Shown piece by piece: positions 44,153 through 53,214 of a stretch of 64,000 nucleotides of DNA (the stretch's first letter is position 1; the number at the start of each line of letters is the position of its first letter). The stretch is from Pseudonocardia humida (GTDB lineage Bacteria; Actinomycetota; Actinomycetes; Mycobacteriales; Pseudonocardiaceae): positions 23,728 to 87,727 of the forward strand of contig NZ_JAGSOV010000077.1 in assembly GCF_023898865.1 (NCBI RefSeq), read 5' to 3'. The notes beneath the pieces are model-generated. The model was not told where the DNA came from and made no database searches. It saw only the letters and a program-made list of their open reading frames with translations. Position numbers and translations under genes: made by a program.

Positions 44153-45031
44153 CTACCTCGACAGCAACGGCAGCAGCAGCGCGATCACCGCGGCCAGCCC
44201 CAGCACCAGCGGGGCCAGCACCGCCCACAACCGCGCCGTCGAGCGGCTCGTCCGCGGCACCGTCGCGGCCGGCCGCGCTTTTCCCGCCCCCACCGGACCC
44301 CGCTCGCGGCCGAGCCGGGTCGGGCCGGCCACCGCGATGTCGGGCGCCAGCACGACCAGCGGGCTGGCCTCGTCGAGCAGCGCGGTCAGGTCGGCGGCCG
44401 AGCCGACGAGGTTGAGCAGCAGCGCCCGGCCCGGACGGCGGTCCACGACGAGCTCGCCCACCCGGGCGACGAACGCGGCCCGCGAGCGCGGCGAGCCCGC
44501 GTCGCCGAGCCAGTCGCGCTCGGGTACCTCCGGGGCGCCCGCACCGGACGGCTCCGGCCCGGGCAGCGCGCGCACCGCGGCCACCACCCGCTGCCGCACG
44601 TCGACCGGCGGCACCGGCTCGGGCGCGGCCAGCATGCGCTCGACCTCGTCCTCGGGGAAGGCGCTGTCCAGCGCCCGCGACAACCCGCCGGGGACGGGCC
44701 GGGAGCGGGAGGCGCCGCCCTGCTCGGCGACCCAGCACCGCACGAGCGCGACCACGCCCGCCGGCTCCACCGCGGGCGCCCCACCGCCGCTCTCATCGAC
44801 GACCAGCGTGTAGCGGATCACCGTGCCGACCGCGTCGCGGCGGGCCGACGGGATGCCGCTGAGGTAGGCCCGGTAGCCGGCGCCGTCGGACTCGACCAGC
44901 ACCGTGGGCCGCTCGAACGCGGTGTGCCCGGCGTAGGCGCGCCACCACGGACGCGCGGGGCCCGCGCCGAGGAAGTCGTAGTCGCGGTGGCGCTGTCGGC
45001 CCCGCGTCTGGACGTGGACGGCGGTCACCAC
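44153..45031 (-). CDS. Tail-anchored protein of the GTPase cassette
   Basis: A 292-residue protein with a soluble N-terminal part and a single C-terminal transmembrane helix (~268-290) followed only by Ser-Arg, so it is probably tail-anchored with the body in the cytosol. N-terminal landmarks: VHVQTRGRQRHRDYDFLGAG, YRAYLSGIPSARRDAVGTVI, RYTLVVDE. The domain may belong to GTPase-associated (GAP1-N-like) proteins, but I cannot confirm this. It is in the same frame as the preceding GTPase gene, separated by one TGA and 14 codons. GTG start at 45031. Could recruit the GTPases to the membrane. Confidence 0.7.
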   Translation of the reverse strand: MVTAVHVQTRGRQRHRDYDFLGAGPARPWWRAYAGHTAFERPTVLVESDGAGYRAYLSGIPSARRDAVGTVIRYTLVVDESGGGAPAVEPAGVVALVRCWVAEQGGASRSRPVPGGLSRALDSAFPEDEVERMLAAPEPVPPVDVRQRVVAAVRALPGPEPSGAGAPEVPERDWLGDAGSPRSRAAFVARVGELVVDRRPGRALLLNLVGSAADLTALLDEASPLVVLAPDIAVAGPTRLGRERGPVGAGKARPAATVPRTSRSTARLWAVLAPLVLGLAAVIALLLPLLSR

Positions 45032-45073
45032 GGCGCCGTCACCACTGCCGTCACCGGGCTCACCGCCCTCCTG

Positions 45074-46270
45074 TCACCACTGGTGGACCCGGTCGCTGTG
45101 CGCGCGCCGGGCCAGCGACTCGACGATCCCGGTCAGCGCCCTGGCCCGCTCGGCGGCCTGGATGGCCTCCTCGCGGCTGCTGCGCGCGGCGTCGGCCCGC
45201 AGCCTGCGCTCCCCGCTGACCAGGTACCAGATGTTGCGGAAGAAGCCCTCGTCGCGCTCGGCGAAGGTCTGCGCGGTGTCGGCCTGCTCGCGGCGCAGCC
45301 CGGCCTCGCGCTCCTCGACCTTCTGCCGGCCCGACACCAGCTGGCGGCACAGCGCGATCATGATGTCCTCGGTGCCCTTGACCGAGCGCTCCCCCGGCGG
45401 GCGCACCCCGTAGTGCGCGACGAAGGTCAGCGCGCCGGGCTCGTCGGGCTCGGGCAGCCAGTCGGCCCGCAGGATCTCCACGCAGCCGATCGTGTCCACC
45501 GGCGCGTAGACCACGCGCATGCTGCGCACGTCGGGCGCCTCGTTCGGGACCAGCTCGATGACCTGGCGGTACACCTTGCGCACCCACTGCAGCAGCGTCG
45601 CGGACTGGTCGCGGCGCCCGCCGTTGTCGTCGAAGTAGGACTCGCACTTGACCGGGCACAGCAGCAGCAGGGCGGGCTCGTCGGGCCGCTCGTTGCGCCG
45701 CTTCAGCCAGCTGCGCACGACGTCGGTGACCTGCGGGGTGCCCAGCACGGTCGGCACGGCCCGCAGGTGGCTCGCCGTCGTGGCCTCCATCAGCACCGCG
45801 GCGTCGACCGGCACGACCAGCACCGAGCACTGCTCCAGGAAGCGCTCGCACTCCTCCCACTGGGCGTCCACGCCCGCCGGGCGGGTGTGCGGGTCGAGCC
45901 AGCCGCCCGGGTAGTCCAGCAGCTGCAGCTCGATGCCGGTGCCCGGGATGCCGGTGTCGAGCAGGAGGTGGAAGGTGAACTGGTCCTGCGAGCCGCCCAG
46001 CGCGCCGGCGTCGAACTCGCCGGCCAGCAGCGAGCCGTCCAGTTCGCGGCGGTGCTGGCTCAGCCGCTTCTGGGTGGCGGTGCCGACCGCCTTCATCGAG
46101 ATCGGGGTGCCCTCCAGCAGCCGTTGGCCGTCGTGCAGCAGGGCGGTGATCAGGGACGTCTTGCCGACCCGGGAGGGCCCGACCATCCCGATCCGGTAGA
46201 CCAGCCTGCCGTCCTCGCCTGCCGCGGCGGCGCTCGCGGCGGCGGCGGGCGCCTGGTTCGTCGGGATCAC
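45074..46270 (-). CDS. P-loop GTPase of the GTPase cassette
   Basis: A 398-residue protein with a TRAFAC-type G domain: P-loop GPSRVGKTS (31-39), Walker B/G3 LQLLDYPGG (116-123, DYPG), a VPVDAA strand and PVKCES in the position of the specificity motif. The C-terminal ~120 residues are charged and probably coiled coil (SGRQKVEEREAGLRREQADT). GTG at 46270 overlaps the stop of the dynamin-like gene (GTGA), so they are co-translated. Resembles the double-GTPase (DO-GTPase) proteins of predicted actinobacterial conflict systems; that link is inference. Confidence 0.75.
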   Translation of the reverse strand: MIPTNQAPAAAASAAAAGEDGRLVYRIGMVGPSRVGKTSLITALLHDGQRLLEGTPISMKAVGTATQKRLSQHRRELDGSLLAGEFDAGALGGSQDQFTFHLLLDTGIPGTGIELQLLDYPGGWLDPHTRPAGVDAQWEECERFLEQCSVLVVPVDAAVLMEATTASHLRAVPTVLGTPQVTDVVRSWLKRRNERPDEPALLLLCPVKCESYFDDNGGRRDQSATLLQWVRKVYRQVIELVPNEAPDVRSMRVVYAPVDTIGCVEILRADWLPEPDEPGALTFVAHYGVRPPGERSVKGTEDIMIALCRQLVSGRQKVEEREAGLRREQADTAQTFAERDEGFFRNIWYLVSGERRLRADAARSSREEAIQAAERARALTGIVESLARRAHSDRVHQW

Positions 46271-48624
46271 GGCATGTCCTCCTTGCGCGCGCCCAGAGTC
46301 GCGACCAGCAGGTCGCGCGCCCGGGTCACCGCGGTGAACCGGGCGTTGGCGGCGTCCATCTCCCGGTACACCCCCGGCCAGATGTCGTTCTTGTAGGCGT
46401 CGGCGAGCCGGCGGAACTCCACCTCGGACTCCCCGGAGCGGATGACGGTGTCCTCGAACTGCTCGGCCGCGGCGTGCAGCACCAGCGCCGGCGTGACCGC
46501 CTCGCGCAGCAGCGCCTTCTGGGTCAGGTAGGCGGCCTGCTCGGCCATCCGCAGCACGAACCGGTACAGCTCCTCGGCGCCGGCCGCGGTGGCCGCCACC
46601 GTGATCTGGGTGCGCAGCTGGCCGGTCTGCGGGTCGGGCAGCTCCAGGGCCAGCCCGTCGAGCTCGGAGCGCACCCGCGGGTGCAGCTGGGAGCGGTAGT
46701 CCAGGCGGATGCCGCGCAGGGTGCGCACCGCCCGGCGCAGCCGCGGGCACGGTGGCTGCGCGGCGTCGAGCAGGTCGGCGAACCGGTCCAGCGCGTCGTG
46801 CCCGGTGCCGGTGCCGCCCTCTCCGACGTCGGTCTCCGGGTCGCCGAGCAGGGTGCCCAGCTCCGTCCCGAGCACCCGGGCGACGTCGGTCCACAGCTTC
46901 TCGACGCGCTCGGTGAAGAACCCGTCGATCCGCTCGAAGCTGTCGCTGATCTCCACGCGGACCCGGTTGAGCTCCTCGCCGGCGTAGCCGCCGCTGAAGC
47001 TGTCGACCCGCATCCGGCGCAGGCCCTCGTCGCGCCAGGCCTCCTCGCCGACACCGAGCCCACCGGTGATCCACTCGCGGGTCGCGAGGTAGGCCCGTTC
47101 GACGGTGGCCACGTACTCCGGGTCCTCCGCGGCGTCGCGGGCCTGCTCGCGCAGCCGCGCCACCAGCTCCTGCAGGCCGGCGGCGACGTCCTGGCGCAGC
47201 CGGCGGGCCCGGCGGTCGAGGTCCTCCGCGGCGCTGCCGGTGGCCGCGCGGACCGTGGCCAGCGCCCGGCTCAGGTCGCCGACCAGCACGTCGATCCGGT
47301 CGACGACGGCCTGGGTCTGGGCCCGGGTGGCCGCCAGGACCTCGGCGTCCATCGCCGGCAGCCGGGCGGCGAGGTGGTCGAGCACCGGGGCCAGCACCCG
47401 CCGGTGCACGTCGGCGGGGTCGGCGGCGTCGGTCTCCACGACCTGGAAGAACCGGTCGGGCTCGCCCATGTTGACCTCGCGCGTGACGTCGTCGCGCAGC
47501 GTGGTGGCCATGGCCTCCTCGACGCCGCCCTGGTTGAGCACGAGCACGACGAAGTCGCGCTTGGCCACGAACCCGCGGGCGATGTCGAGCAGGTCCAGTG
47601 CGCGGGCGTCGGCCTCGCCCCAGTACGCCTCGTCGCCCATCGCCCGCTTGACCAGCAGCACGACGTCGACCTCGTTCTGCAGGCCCTCGACGTGGTGGGC
47701 GTCGGCGCCGACGGCGACCTCGCCGAGGCCGGGCAGGTCGACCACGGCAAGGCGCTGCACCCGGTTGTGCGGGAACCGCGTCTCGATCCGCAGGTCGCGC
47801 ACCGCCAGGTAGCGCCGCGACACCCCGGACGCGTCGCCGAGCTCGGCGTTGGTCGGGTAGGCGACGTAGGGGCGCAGCTCGTCGAGGTGCAGCTCGCGCT
47901 CGCCGCCGACGAGGTCGCCCGCGTACGAGGGCAGCGCGGCCTGCATGTCGCGCAGCCGCTTGAGCAGCGTGGCGTGGCTGGGCGGCGCGGCGGGGTCGCC
48001 GGACTGCTCCCCCGGCGCCGACGGCGCGGGGTAGCGCCACCGCGCGAACTCCTCCAGCGACGTGGGCAGCCCCGGCAGGCCCAGCTGGGCGTGGTGCGGG
48101 GCGAGCACGTCGGCGGCGAAGGTCTCGAACGTGTGCAGGCTCAGCGTGGCGCGCTCGGCGGTCTCGCTGTGCCGGATGCGGCTGCGCACGGCGGTGACCG
48201 GCAGCCCCTTGCCGGTCGGGATCTGCTCGTCGTCCAACCCGGAGATCGACTGCAGCAGGGTGCTCTTGCCGACCCGGGCCTTGCCGCTCACCCCGACGGT
48301 GATCGTGCCGCGGGCGAACCGGGCGCTGAGCACCCGCAGCAGCCGGGTGGCCTCGGCGACGCCGCTGCGGGCGTCGTCGACCCGCCCGTCCAGGCCGAAC
48401 GCGGCCAGCTCGGCGCGCAGCTCGGCGGAGGTGGACGGGTGGTCGCGCAGCACGGCGACGGCCGCGGCGAGCGCGGTCAGCTGGGCGTCGACCCGCTGCC
48501 ACCACTCCAGCTCGGCGCGCACCGGGGCCACCAGCGCGTGCCGGCGGTCCAGGATGGCGCTGATCCGCGCGGGGAGATCGCCGTCCGGCGGGACGGGTTC
48601 CAGTGCGGTAGGGGCGTCAGGCAC
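46267..48624 (-). CDS. Dynamin-like large GTPase
   Basis: A 785-residue protein. Helical N-terminus (~1-100), G domain with P-loop GVSGKARVGKST (111-122), G3 DLPG (296-299) and NQGG (364-367) where NKxD is usual, then a long helical region (~400-780). The G domain is larger than usual because of an insert ~175-260. This is the dynamin-like layout; bacterial dynamins remodel membranes or form defence and stress scaffolds. GTG at 48624 with GAGGAGG upstream. First gene of the cassette with the second GTPase, the tail-anchored protein and the beta-rich protein. Function of the set is unknown. Confidence 0.82.
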   Translation of the reverse strand: MPDAPTALEPVPPDGDLPARISAILDRRHALVAPVRAELEWWQRVDAQLTALAAAVAVLRDHPSTSAELRAELAAFGLDGRVDDARSGVAEATRLLRVLSARFARGTITVGVSGKARVGKSTLLQSISGLDDEQIPTGKGLPVTAVRSRIRHSETAERATLSLHTFETFAADVLAPHHAQLGLPGLPTSLEEFARWRYPAPSAPGEQSGDPAAPPSHATLLKRLRDMQAALPSYAGDLVGGERELHLDELRPYVAYPTNAELGDASGVSRRYLAVRDLRIETRFPHNRVQRLAVVDLPGLGEVAVGADAHHVEGLQNEVDVVLLVKRAMGDEAYWGEADARALDLLDIARGFVAKRDFVVLVLNQGGVEEAMATTLRDDVTREVNMGEPDRFFQVVETDAADPADVHRRVLAPVLDHLAARLPAMDAEVLAATRAQTQAVVDRIDVLVGDLSRALATVRAATGSAAEDLDRRARRLRQDVAAGLQELVARLREQARDAAEDPEYVATVERAYLATREWITGGLGVGEEAWRDEGLRRMRVDSFSGGYAGEELNRVRVEISDSFERIDGFFTERVEKLWTDVARVLGTELGTLLGDPETDVGEGGTGTGHDALDRFADLLDAAQPPCPRLRRAVRTLRGIRLDYRSQLHPRVRSELDGLALELPDPQTGQLRTQITVAATAAGAEELYRFVLRMAEQAAYLTQKALLREAVTPALVLHAAAEQFEDTVIRSGESEVEFRRLADAYKNDIWPGVYREMDAANARFTAVTRARDLLVATLGARKEDMP

Positions 48625-48815
48625 TCAGCAGGACCTCCTCGATCCGACCCGGGGCACACGGGTGAACCCGGTGCGTCCATCGTCGCGGTGCCCGACCGGC
48701 GGTCGCAACCGAGGGCCCCGGCGGCGGGTCACCGGTGCCGAACCGTTACCGCACCCCCGCCGGCGCGCCGGCGGCAGAACGACGTTAGGGCGGACGGCGG
48801 TAGCGCAGGATCCGA

Positions 48816-48829
48816 TGAAAGCGCTCTCA
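48816..48829 (+). promoter_or_regulatory. LacI-type operator before the GH16 gene
   Basis: TGAAAGCGCTCTCA, a degenerate palindrome centred on AGCGCT, 38 bp before the GH16 start. It resembles CebR-type operators (TGGGAGCGCTCCCA) and the site at 50429-50442. Confidence 0.7.
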
Positions 48830-48866
48830 TTGAGACGCTCCACACACAGGGTGACAAGGAGGTCCC

Positions 48867-50363
48867 GTGCCCCCCACTTCCCGTCCCACCGCCGAGCCCG
48901 GCGCCGCAGCGCCGACCCGACGACCGCGGTTACCCGTCGCGCTCGCCGCGGCCGGCGCCGCGCTGCTGGTCGCCGTCGCGCTCGCCCCCACGGCCGCGGC
49001 AGCGCCCACAGCGTCGACACCGCCCACAGCGCCGGCGGCGCCGTGGGCGCCGACCGCCATCCCCGCCACACCGGCCGGCTGGACGCTGGCCTTCGGCGAC
49101 GACTTCACCGGTGGCGCCGGGTCGCTGCCCTCGTCGACCGACTGGATCATCGACACCGGCACGAGCTACCCGGGCGGGCCCGCGAACTGGGGCACCGGGG
49201 AGATCCAGCGCTACACCGCCGACCCGGCCAACCTCTCCCAGGACGGCGCGGGCAACCTGCGGATCACCCCGCTGCGCGACTCCGGCGGCGCCTGGACCTC
49301 CGCGCGCATCGAGACCCGGCGCACCGACTTCCGCCCGCCCGCCGGCGGCATCGTGGCCATGGAGAGCCGCATCCGGATGCCGGACGTCACCGGCGACGCC
49401 GCGCTCGGGTACTGGCCGGCGTTCTGGGCGCTCGGCGCGCCGTACCGGGGCGACTACCAGAACTGGCCGGCCATCGGCGAGTTCGACATCATGGAGAACG
49501 TCAACGGCGTGAACTCCGTGTGGGGCGTGCTGCACTGCGGCACCAACCCCGGCGGCGCCTGCAACGAGAGCACCGGCATCGGCGCCAGCCGGGCCTGCCC
49601 GGGCAGCCCCTGCCAGGCAGGCTTCCACACCTACCGCTTCGAGTGGGACACCTCGGTCAGCCCCAACCAGCTGCGCTGGTACGTCGACGGGCAGCAGTAC
49701 CACAGCGTGTCGCAGTCCCAGCTGGACGCCACGACCTGGTCGAACATGACCGGCCACGGCTACTTCCTGCTGCTCAACCTGGCCATGGGCGGCGCGTTCC
49801 CGAACGCGCTGGCCGGCTCGACGCCCACCGCGGCCACCACCCCCGGCGTGCCGATGGTCGTCGACTACGTGGCCGTGTGGACCGCAGCGGGCTCCGGGGG
49901 TGAACCCGACCCCGACCCCGAACCCGACCCCGACCCCGATCCGGGCACCGGCACGGACGCCTACGGCACGCTGCAGGCCGAGGCGTTCACCGAGCAGGGC
50001 GGCACGACGACCGAGGCCACCACCGACACCGGCGGCGGGTCCAACCTGGCCGCGCTGGGCAACGGCGACTGGGCGCGCTACTCCGGGATCGACTTCGGCG
50101 CCACGCCCGCGCGGCAGTTCCTCGCCCGGGTGGCCTCCGGGGCGGGCGGCGGGGTGAGCGGCCTGGTCGAGGTCCGGCTGGACAGCCGGATCGCCGCCCC
50201 GATCGGCAGCTTCGCCATCGCCGGCACCGGCGGCTGGCAGTCGTGGCGGACGGTCCCGGCCGACATCGCGAACGTGACGGGCGTGCACGACGTGTACCTG
50301 ACGTTCACCAGCGGGCAGCCCGCCGACTTCGTCAACCTCAACTGGTTCACCTTCGGCCGCTGA
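48867..50363 (+). CDS. Secreted GH16 endo-beta-1,3-glucanase with C-terminal CBM6
   Basis: A 498-residue extracellular enzyme. Signal peptide ~20-46 (LPVALAAAGAALLVAVALAP, AAA), GH16 domain ~70-345 with the catalytic motif GEFDIMENVNG (nucleophile and acid Glu), a PDPDPEP linker and a CBM6-like module (~365-498; LQAEAFTEQGGT, ARYSGIDFG, WQSWRTVPADI, NLNWFTFG). It should cut laminarin-like beta-1,3-glucans. GTG at 48867 with AAGGAGG four bases upstream. A LacI-type operator precedes it and a LacI gene follows, so it is induced by a glucan-derived sugar. Confidence 0.93.
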   Translation: MPPTSRPTAEPGAAAPTRRPRLPVALAAAGAALLVAVALAPTAAAAPTASTPPTAPAAPWAPTAIPATPAGWTLAFGDDFTGGAGSLPSSTDWIIDTGTSYPGGPANWGTGEIQRYTADPANLSQDGAGNLRITPLRDSGGAWTSARIETRRTDFRPPAGGIVAMESRIRMPDVTGDAALGYWPAFWALGAPYRGDYQNWPAIGEFDIMENVNGVNSVWGVLHCGTNPGGACNESTGIGASRACPGSPCQAGFHTYRFEWDTSVSPNQLRWYVDGQQYHSVSQSQLDATTWSNMTGHGYFLLLNLAMGGAFPNALAGSTPTAATTPGVPMVVDYVAVWTAAGSGGEPDPDPEPDPDPDPGTGTDAYGTLQAEAFTEQGGTTTEATTDTGGGSNLAALGNGDWARYSGIDFGATPARQFLARVASGAGGGVSGLVEVRLDSRIAAPIGSFAIAGTGGWQSWRTVPADIANVTGVHDVYLTFTSGQPADFVNLNWFTFGR

Positions 50364-50392
50364 CCCGGCCGACTACGCAGCGCACCCGGAGG

Positions 50393-50419
50393 GGCGGGTC
50401 CGCGGGGCGCGGGCCCGCC
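50393..50419 (+). terminator. GC-rich terminator after the GH16 gene
   Basis: Arms GGCGGGTCCGC (50393-50403) and GCGGGCCCGCC (50409-50419) pair with a single G-T wobble around a GGGGC loop, 30 bp after the GH16 stop. Confidence 0.65.
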
Positions 50420-50428
50420 CGTCCGGTG

Positions 50429-50442
50429 TGTAAGCGCTTCCA
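50429..50442 (+). promoter_or_regulatory. LacI-type operator before the lacI gene
   Basis: TGTAAGCGCTTCCA, same AGCGCT core as the site at 48816-48829, 71 bp before the LacI start. Indicates autoregulation. Confidence 0.65.
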
Positions 50443-50512
50443 TTGATCATCTCACCCGTTCGCCGCAGCGACCGACTACCGCCCCGGCGTTCCCGACCGG
50501 CAGGGTAGGGCC

Positions 50513-51538
50513 ATGAGCACCGACGAGCGCGCCGCGTTCCGGTCGCCGACCCTGGACACCGTGGCCGCCGCGGCCGGGGTGTCGCGGGCCACCGTCTCCC
50601 GGGTGGTCAACAACTCCGCGAAGGTCTCCGCCGACGTCCGCGAGCTGGTCGACGCCACCATCACCCGGCTCGGCTACGTCCCCAACCGCACGGCGCGCAG
50701 CCTGGCCAAGCGGCGCACCGACTCGGTCGCCCTCGTGCTGCGCGAGGCCGACGCCACGGTGCTCGCCGACCCCTACCTGGCCGCCATGATCATCGCCACC
50801 AGCCGCTCACTGGTCGGAACCGGCGTGCAGCTGGTGCTGGTCAACGCCCGCGACGACCCCGAGCACGGCACCCTGGCCGACTACGTCCGCGGCGGCCACG
50901 TCGACGGCGTGCTGCTGGCGTCCATGCACGCCGACGACCCCCTGCCGCGGATCCTCGTCGAGGCGCGGGTGCCGACCGTGGTCGGCGGCCGCCCGGAGCG
51001 CCCGGTGCCGGGCCTGGCCTACGTCGACTGCGACAACGTGGGCGGCGGGCGCCTGGCCGCCGAGCACCTGGTGGGCACCGGGCGGCGGCGGATCGCCTCC
51101 ATCGCCGGGCCGCCCGACATGACCGCGGCCGCCGACCGGCTCACCGGGTACCACCGCGGGCTGGCCCACGCCGGGCTGCCCATCGGCCCGATCGCCTTCG
51201 GCGACTTCACCCGGGTGTCGGGCGAGCGGGCGATGACCGAGCTGCTCGAGCGCGCCCCCGACCTGGACGCCGTGTTCGCGGCCAACGACCTGATGGCGGT
51301 GGGCGCGCTGCGGGTGCTGCGCGCCGCGGGCCGGCGGGTGCCAGAGGACGTCGCCGTGGTCGGCTACGACGACGTCGAGCTGGCCTCGCTGACCGAGCCG
51401 GCGCTGAGCAGCGTGCACCAGCCGGTCAGCGAGCAGGCCGACACGATGACCGAGCTGCTGCTGCGCCAGATCGGCGGCGCCGCCCCCGGCGACCCGGTGC
51501 TGCTGCCGGTCGAGCTGGTGCGCCGCGACTCCAGCTGA
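50513..51538 (+). CDS. LacI family repressor
   Basis: A 341-residue LacI/GalR regulator: HTH TLDTVAAAAGVSRATVSRVV at ~12-31, hinge helix VPNRTARSLAKRRT, then a periplasmic-binding-protein-like sugar domain (VDGVLLASMH, TVVGGRP, AVFAANDLMAVGALRVLR, VVGYDDVELASL). ATG at 50513. Matching AGCGCT palindromes lie in front of it and of the GH16 gene, so it most likely controls the glucanase and itself, with an oligosaccharide inducer. The CebR-like operator suggests a beta-glucan sugar. Confidence 0.93.
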   Translation: MSTDERAAFRSPTLDTVAAAAGVSRATVSRVVNNSAKVSADVRELVDATITRLGYVPNRTARSLAKRRTDSVALVLREADATVLADPYLAAMIIATSRSLVGTGVQLVLVNARDDPEHGTLADYVRGGHVDGVLLASMHADDPLPRILVEARVPTVVGGRPERPVPGLAYVDCDNVGGGRLAAEHLVGTGRRRIASIAGPPDMTAAADRLTGYHRGLAHAGLPIGPIAFGDFTRVSGERAMTELLERAPDLDAVFAANDLMAVGALRVLRAAGRRVPEDVAVVGYDDVELASLTEPALSSVHQPVSEQADTMTELLLRQIGGAAPGDPVLLPVELVRRDSS

Positions 51539-51593
51539 TTTACCGGCACCCGCTCGCGACCACCGCCGAGGACGCGCGGCGCGAGCCGAGCGG

Positions 51594-52337
51594 TCACCAG
51601 CCGCGCTGGTCCGGCGAGGCCACCAGCGACATCTGCAGCTCGTAGCGATCGCCGCGGTAGGTCGTCAGCGCGTGCTCCACGGCCACGTCGCCGCTGTAGG
51701 AGATCCGGTCGGCGACCAGCACCGGGCGGCGCGGGGCCAGGCCGAGCAGCGTGGCCATCTCCGCGCTGGCCTCGGCCGAGCCGACGGTCTGCTCGGCCCG
51801 ATCGATCGTGTGCCCGTACTGGTCGGCCATCGCCCGGTAGACCGACTGCGTCAGGTCGAGCTTGTCCAGCCCGGGGAACAGCTCCGCCGGGTACCAGCCC
51901 TCGTCCACCGAGATCTGCAGCTTGTCGGCCAGCCGCAGCCGGCGCAGGTGGTAGGCCTCGGCGCGCTCGTCCAGGCCGAGCGCGGCCGCCGTGCGCGGGG
52001 GCGGGACCTCCCGCTCCGCGCTCAGCACCACGGTCGAGGGCTCCATCCCCATCCGGCGCATCTCGTCGGTGAACGAGGCCAGGTGCAGCCGGGAGCGGGC
52101 GGTGCGCGCGGCGACGAACGTGCCCTTGCCGCGCACCCGCACGAGCAGGCCCTCGGCCTCCAGCTGGCCGATGGTCCGGCGCACCGTGATCCGGCTGACC
52201 CCGTGGTCCAGGCAGAGCTGGCGCTCGCTGGGCAGCACGTCGCCCGGGGTCAGCGAGCGGGCCAGGTCGATCAGGATGGTGCGCAGCTGCTCGTGCTTGG
52301 GCACCATCCCGTCGACGATGTGCCGATTCTGCGCCAC
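51594..52337 (-). CDS. GntR/UTRA regulator of the GlcNAc locus (DasR-like)
   Basis: A 247-residue HutC-subfamily GntR regulator: winged helix HEQLRTILIDLARSLTPGDV, LPSERQLCLDHGVSRITVRR, GQLEAEGLLVRVRGKGTFVA, then a UTRA ligand domain (SFTDEMRRMGMEPSTVVLSA ... TTYRGDRYELQMSL). GTG at 52337 behind GGGAGGGG. Position before nagB-nagA-ptsI-ptsH and the PTS permease fits DasR/NagR, which senses glucosamine phosphates. A GGTaattACC palindrome in the divergent PTS promoter (57836-57849) is a candidate site. Identity as DasR itself is not proven. Confidence 0.88.
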   Translation of the reverse strand: MAQNRHIVDGMVPKHEQLRTILIDLARSLTPGDVLPSERQLCLDHGVSRITVRRTIGQLEAEGLLVRVRGKGTFVAARTARSRLHLASFTDEMRRMGMEPSTVVLSAEREVPPPRTAAALGLDERAEAYHLRRLRLADKLQISVDEGWYPAELFPGLDKLDLTQSVYRAMADQYGHTIDRAEQTVGSAEASAEMATLLGLAPRRPVLVADRISYSGDVAVEHALTTYRGDRYELQMSLVASPDQRGW

Positions 52338-52439
52338 CCTTGGTCCCCTCCCGATGCCCCCCGGTCGCGCTGCCCCTCCCGCGCCGTCCCGGCCATCTTC
52401 CCATCCGGCCGCGACCCGCACCGCCGAATGGCCGTGTCG

Positions 52440-53213
52440 TCAGCCCAGGTCGCAGGCCGCGGCGTAGCGGTAGTGGTCGCCGTGGCGCAGCTCGGCCGCG
52501 GCGGCCTCGTCCAGCACGACGGTGACCCGCGGGTGCCACTGCAGCACCGAGCCCGGGCAGGACGCCGAGAGCGGGCCCTCCAGCGCCGCCGCCACCGCCG
52601 CGGCCTTGCCCGCCCCGGCCGCCATCAGCACCAGGTGCTCGGCCCGGCCGATGGTGCCCAGCCCCTGGGTGATCACCCGCCGCGGCACGGCGGCCAGCGA
52701 CCGGAAGAAACGGGCGTTGTCCTGGCGGGTCCGCTCGGTGAGCGCGACGACCCGCGTCGTGGAGCGCAGCGACGAGCCGGGCTCGTTGAACCCGAGGTGG
52801 CCGTTGCTGCCGATCCCGAGCAGCTGCACGGCGACCGGGCCACCGGTGCGCAGGGCGCGCTCGTAGTCGACGGCGGCCTTGGCCGGCTCGGGGTGCACGC
52901 CGTCGGGGCCGTGCACGGCGGCGGGGTCGATGTCGAGCTGCCCGGTGAACTCGCGGCGGATCACCTCGCGGTAGGCCTGCGGGTGGCCGTCGGGCAGACC
53001 GATGTACTCGTCGAGCAGGTAGGCGCTGACCCGCGCGAAGGACAGGCCCTCGACGCGGTGGCGGCGGATGAGCTCGCGGTAGGCAGGCAGCGGCGAGGAG
53101 CCGGTGGCCAGCCCGAGCACCGTGCGCCCGCCGCCGTCGCCGATCGCCTTCGCCACGATGTCGGCCACCGCGCTCCCGCGCTCCCGCGCGTCGTCCAGGA
53201 TGAGCACGCGCAC
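52440..53213 (-). CDS. nagB: Glucosamine-6-phosphate deaminase
   Basis: Converts glucosamine-6-phosphate to fructose-6-phosphate and ammonia. The 257-residue product has the NagB landmarks LGLATGSSPLPAYREL, YLLDEYIGLP (catalytic Asp/Glu region), LLGIGSNGHLGFNEPGS and the C-terminal GPLSASCPGSVLQWHP. GTG at 53213, one base after the nagA stop, so co-translated. Final step of GlcNAc catabolism in this operon. Confidence 0.95.
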   Translation of the reverse strand: MRVLILDDARERGSAVADIVAKAIGDGGGRTVLGLATGSSPLPAYRELIRRHRVEGLSFARVSAYLLDEYIGLPDGHPQAYREVIRREFTGQLDIDPAAVHGPDGVHPEPAKAAVDYERALRTGGPVAVQLLGIGSNGHLGFNEPGSSLRSTTRVVALTERTRQDNARFFRSLAAVPRRVITQGLGTIGRAEHLVLMAAGAGKAAAVAAALEGPLSASCPGSVLQWHPRVTVVLDEAAAAELRHGDHYRYAAACDLG

Positions 53214-53214
53214 G

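Noticed and set aside
51551..51587. Hairpin GCTCGCG/CGCGAGC between lacI and the GntR gene
   Set aside because: Only 7 bp of stem with a 22+ nt loop; too weak to list as a terminator although the position between convergent genes would fit.
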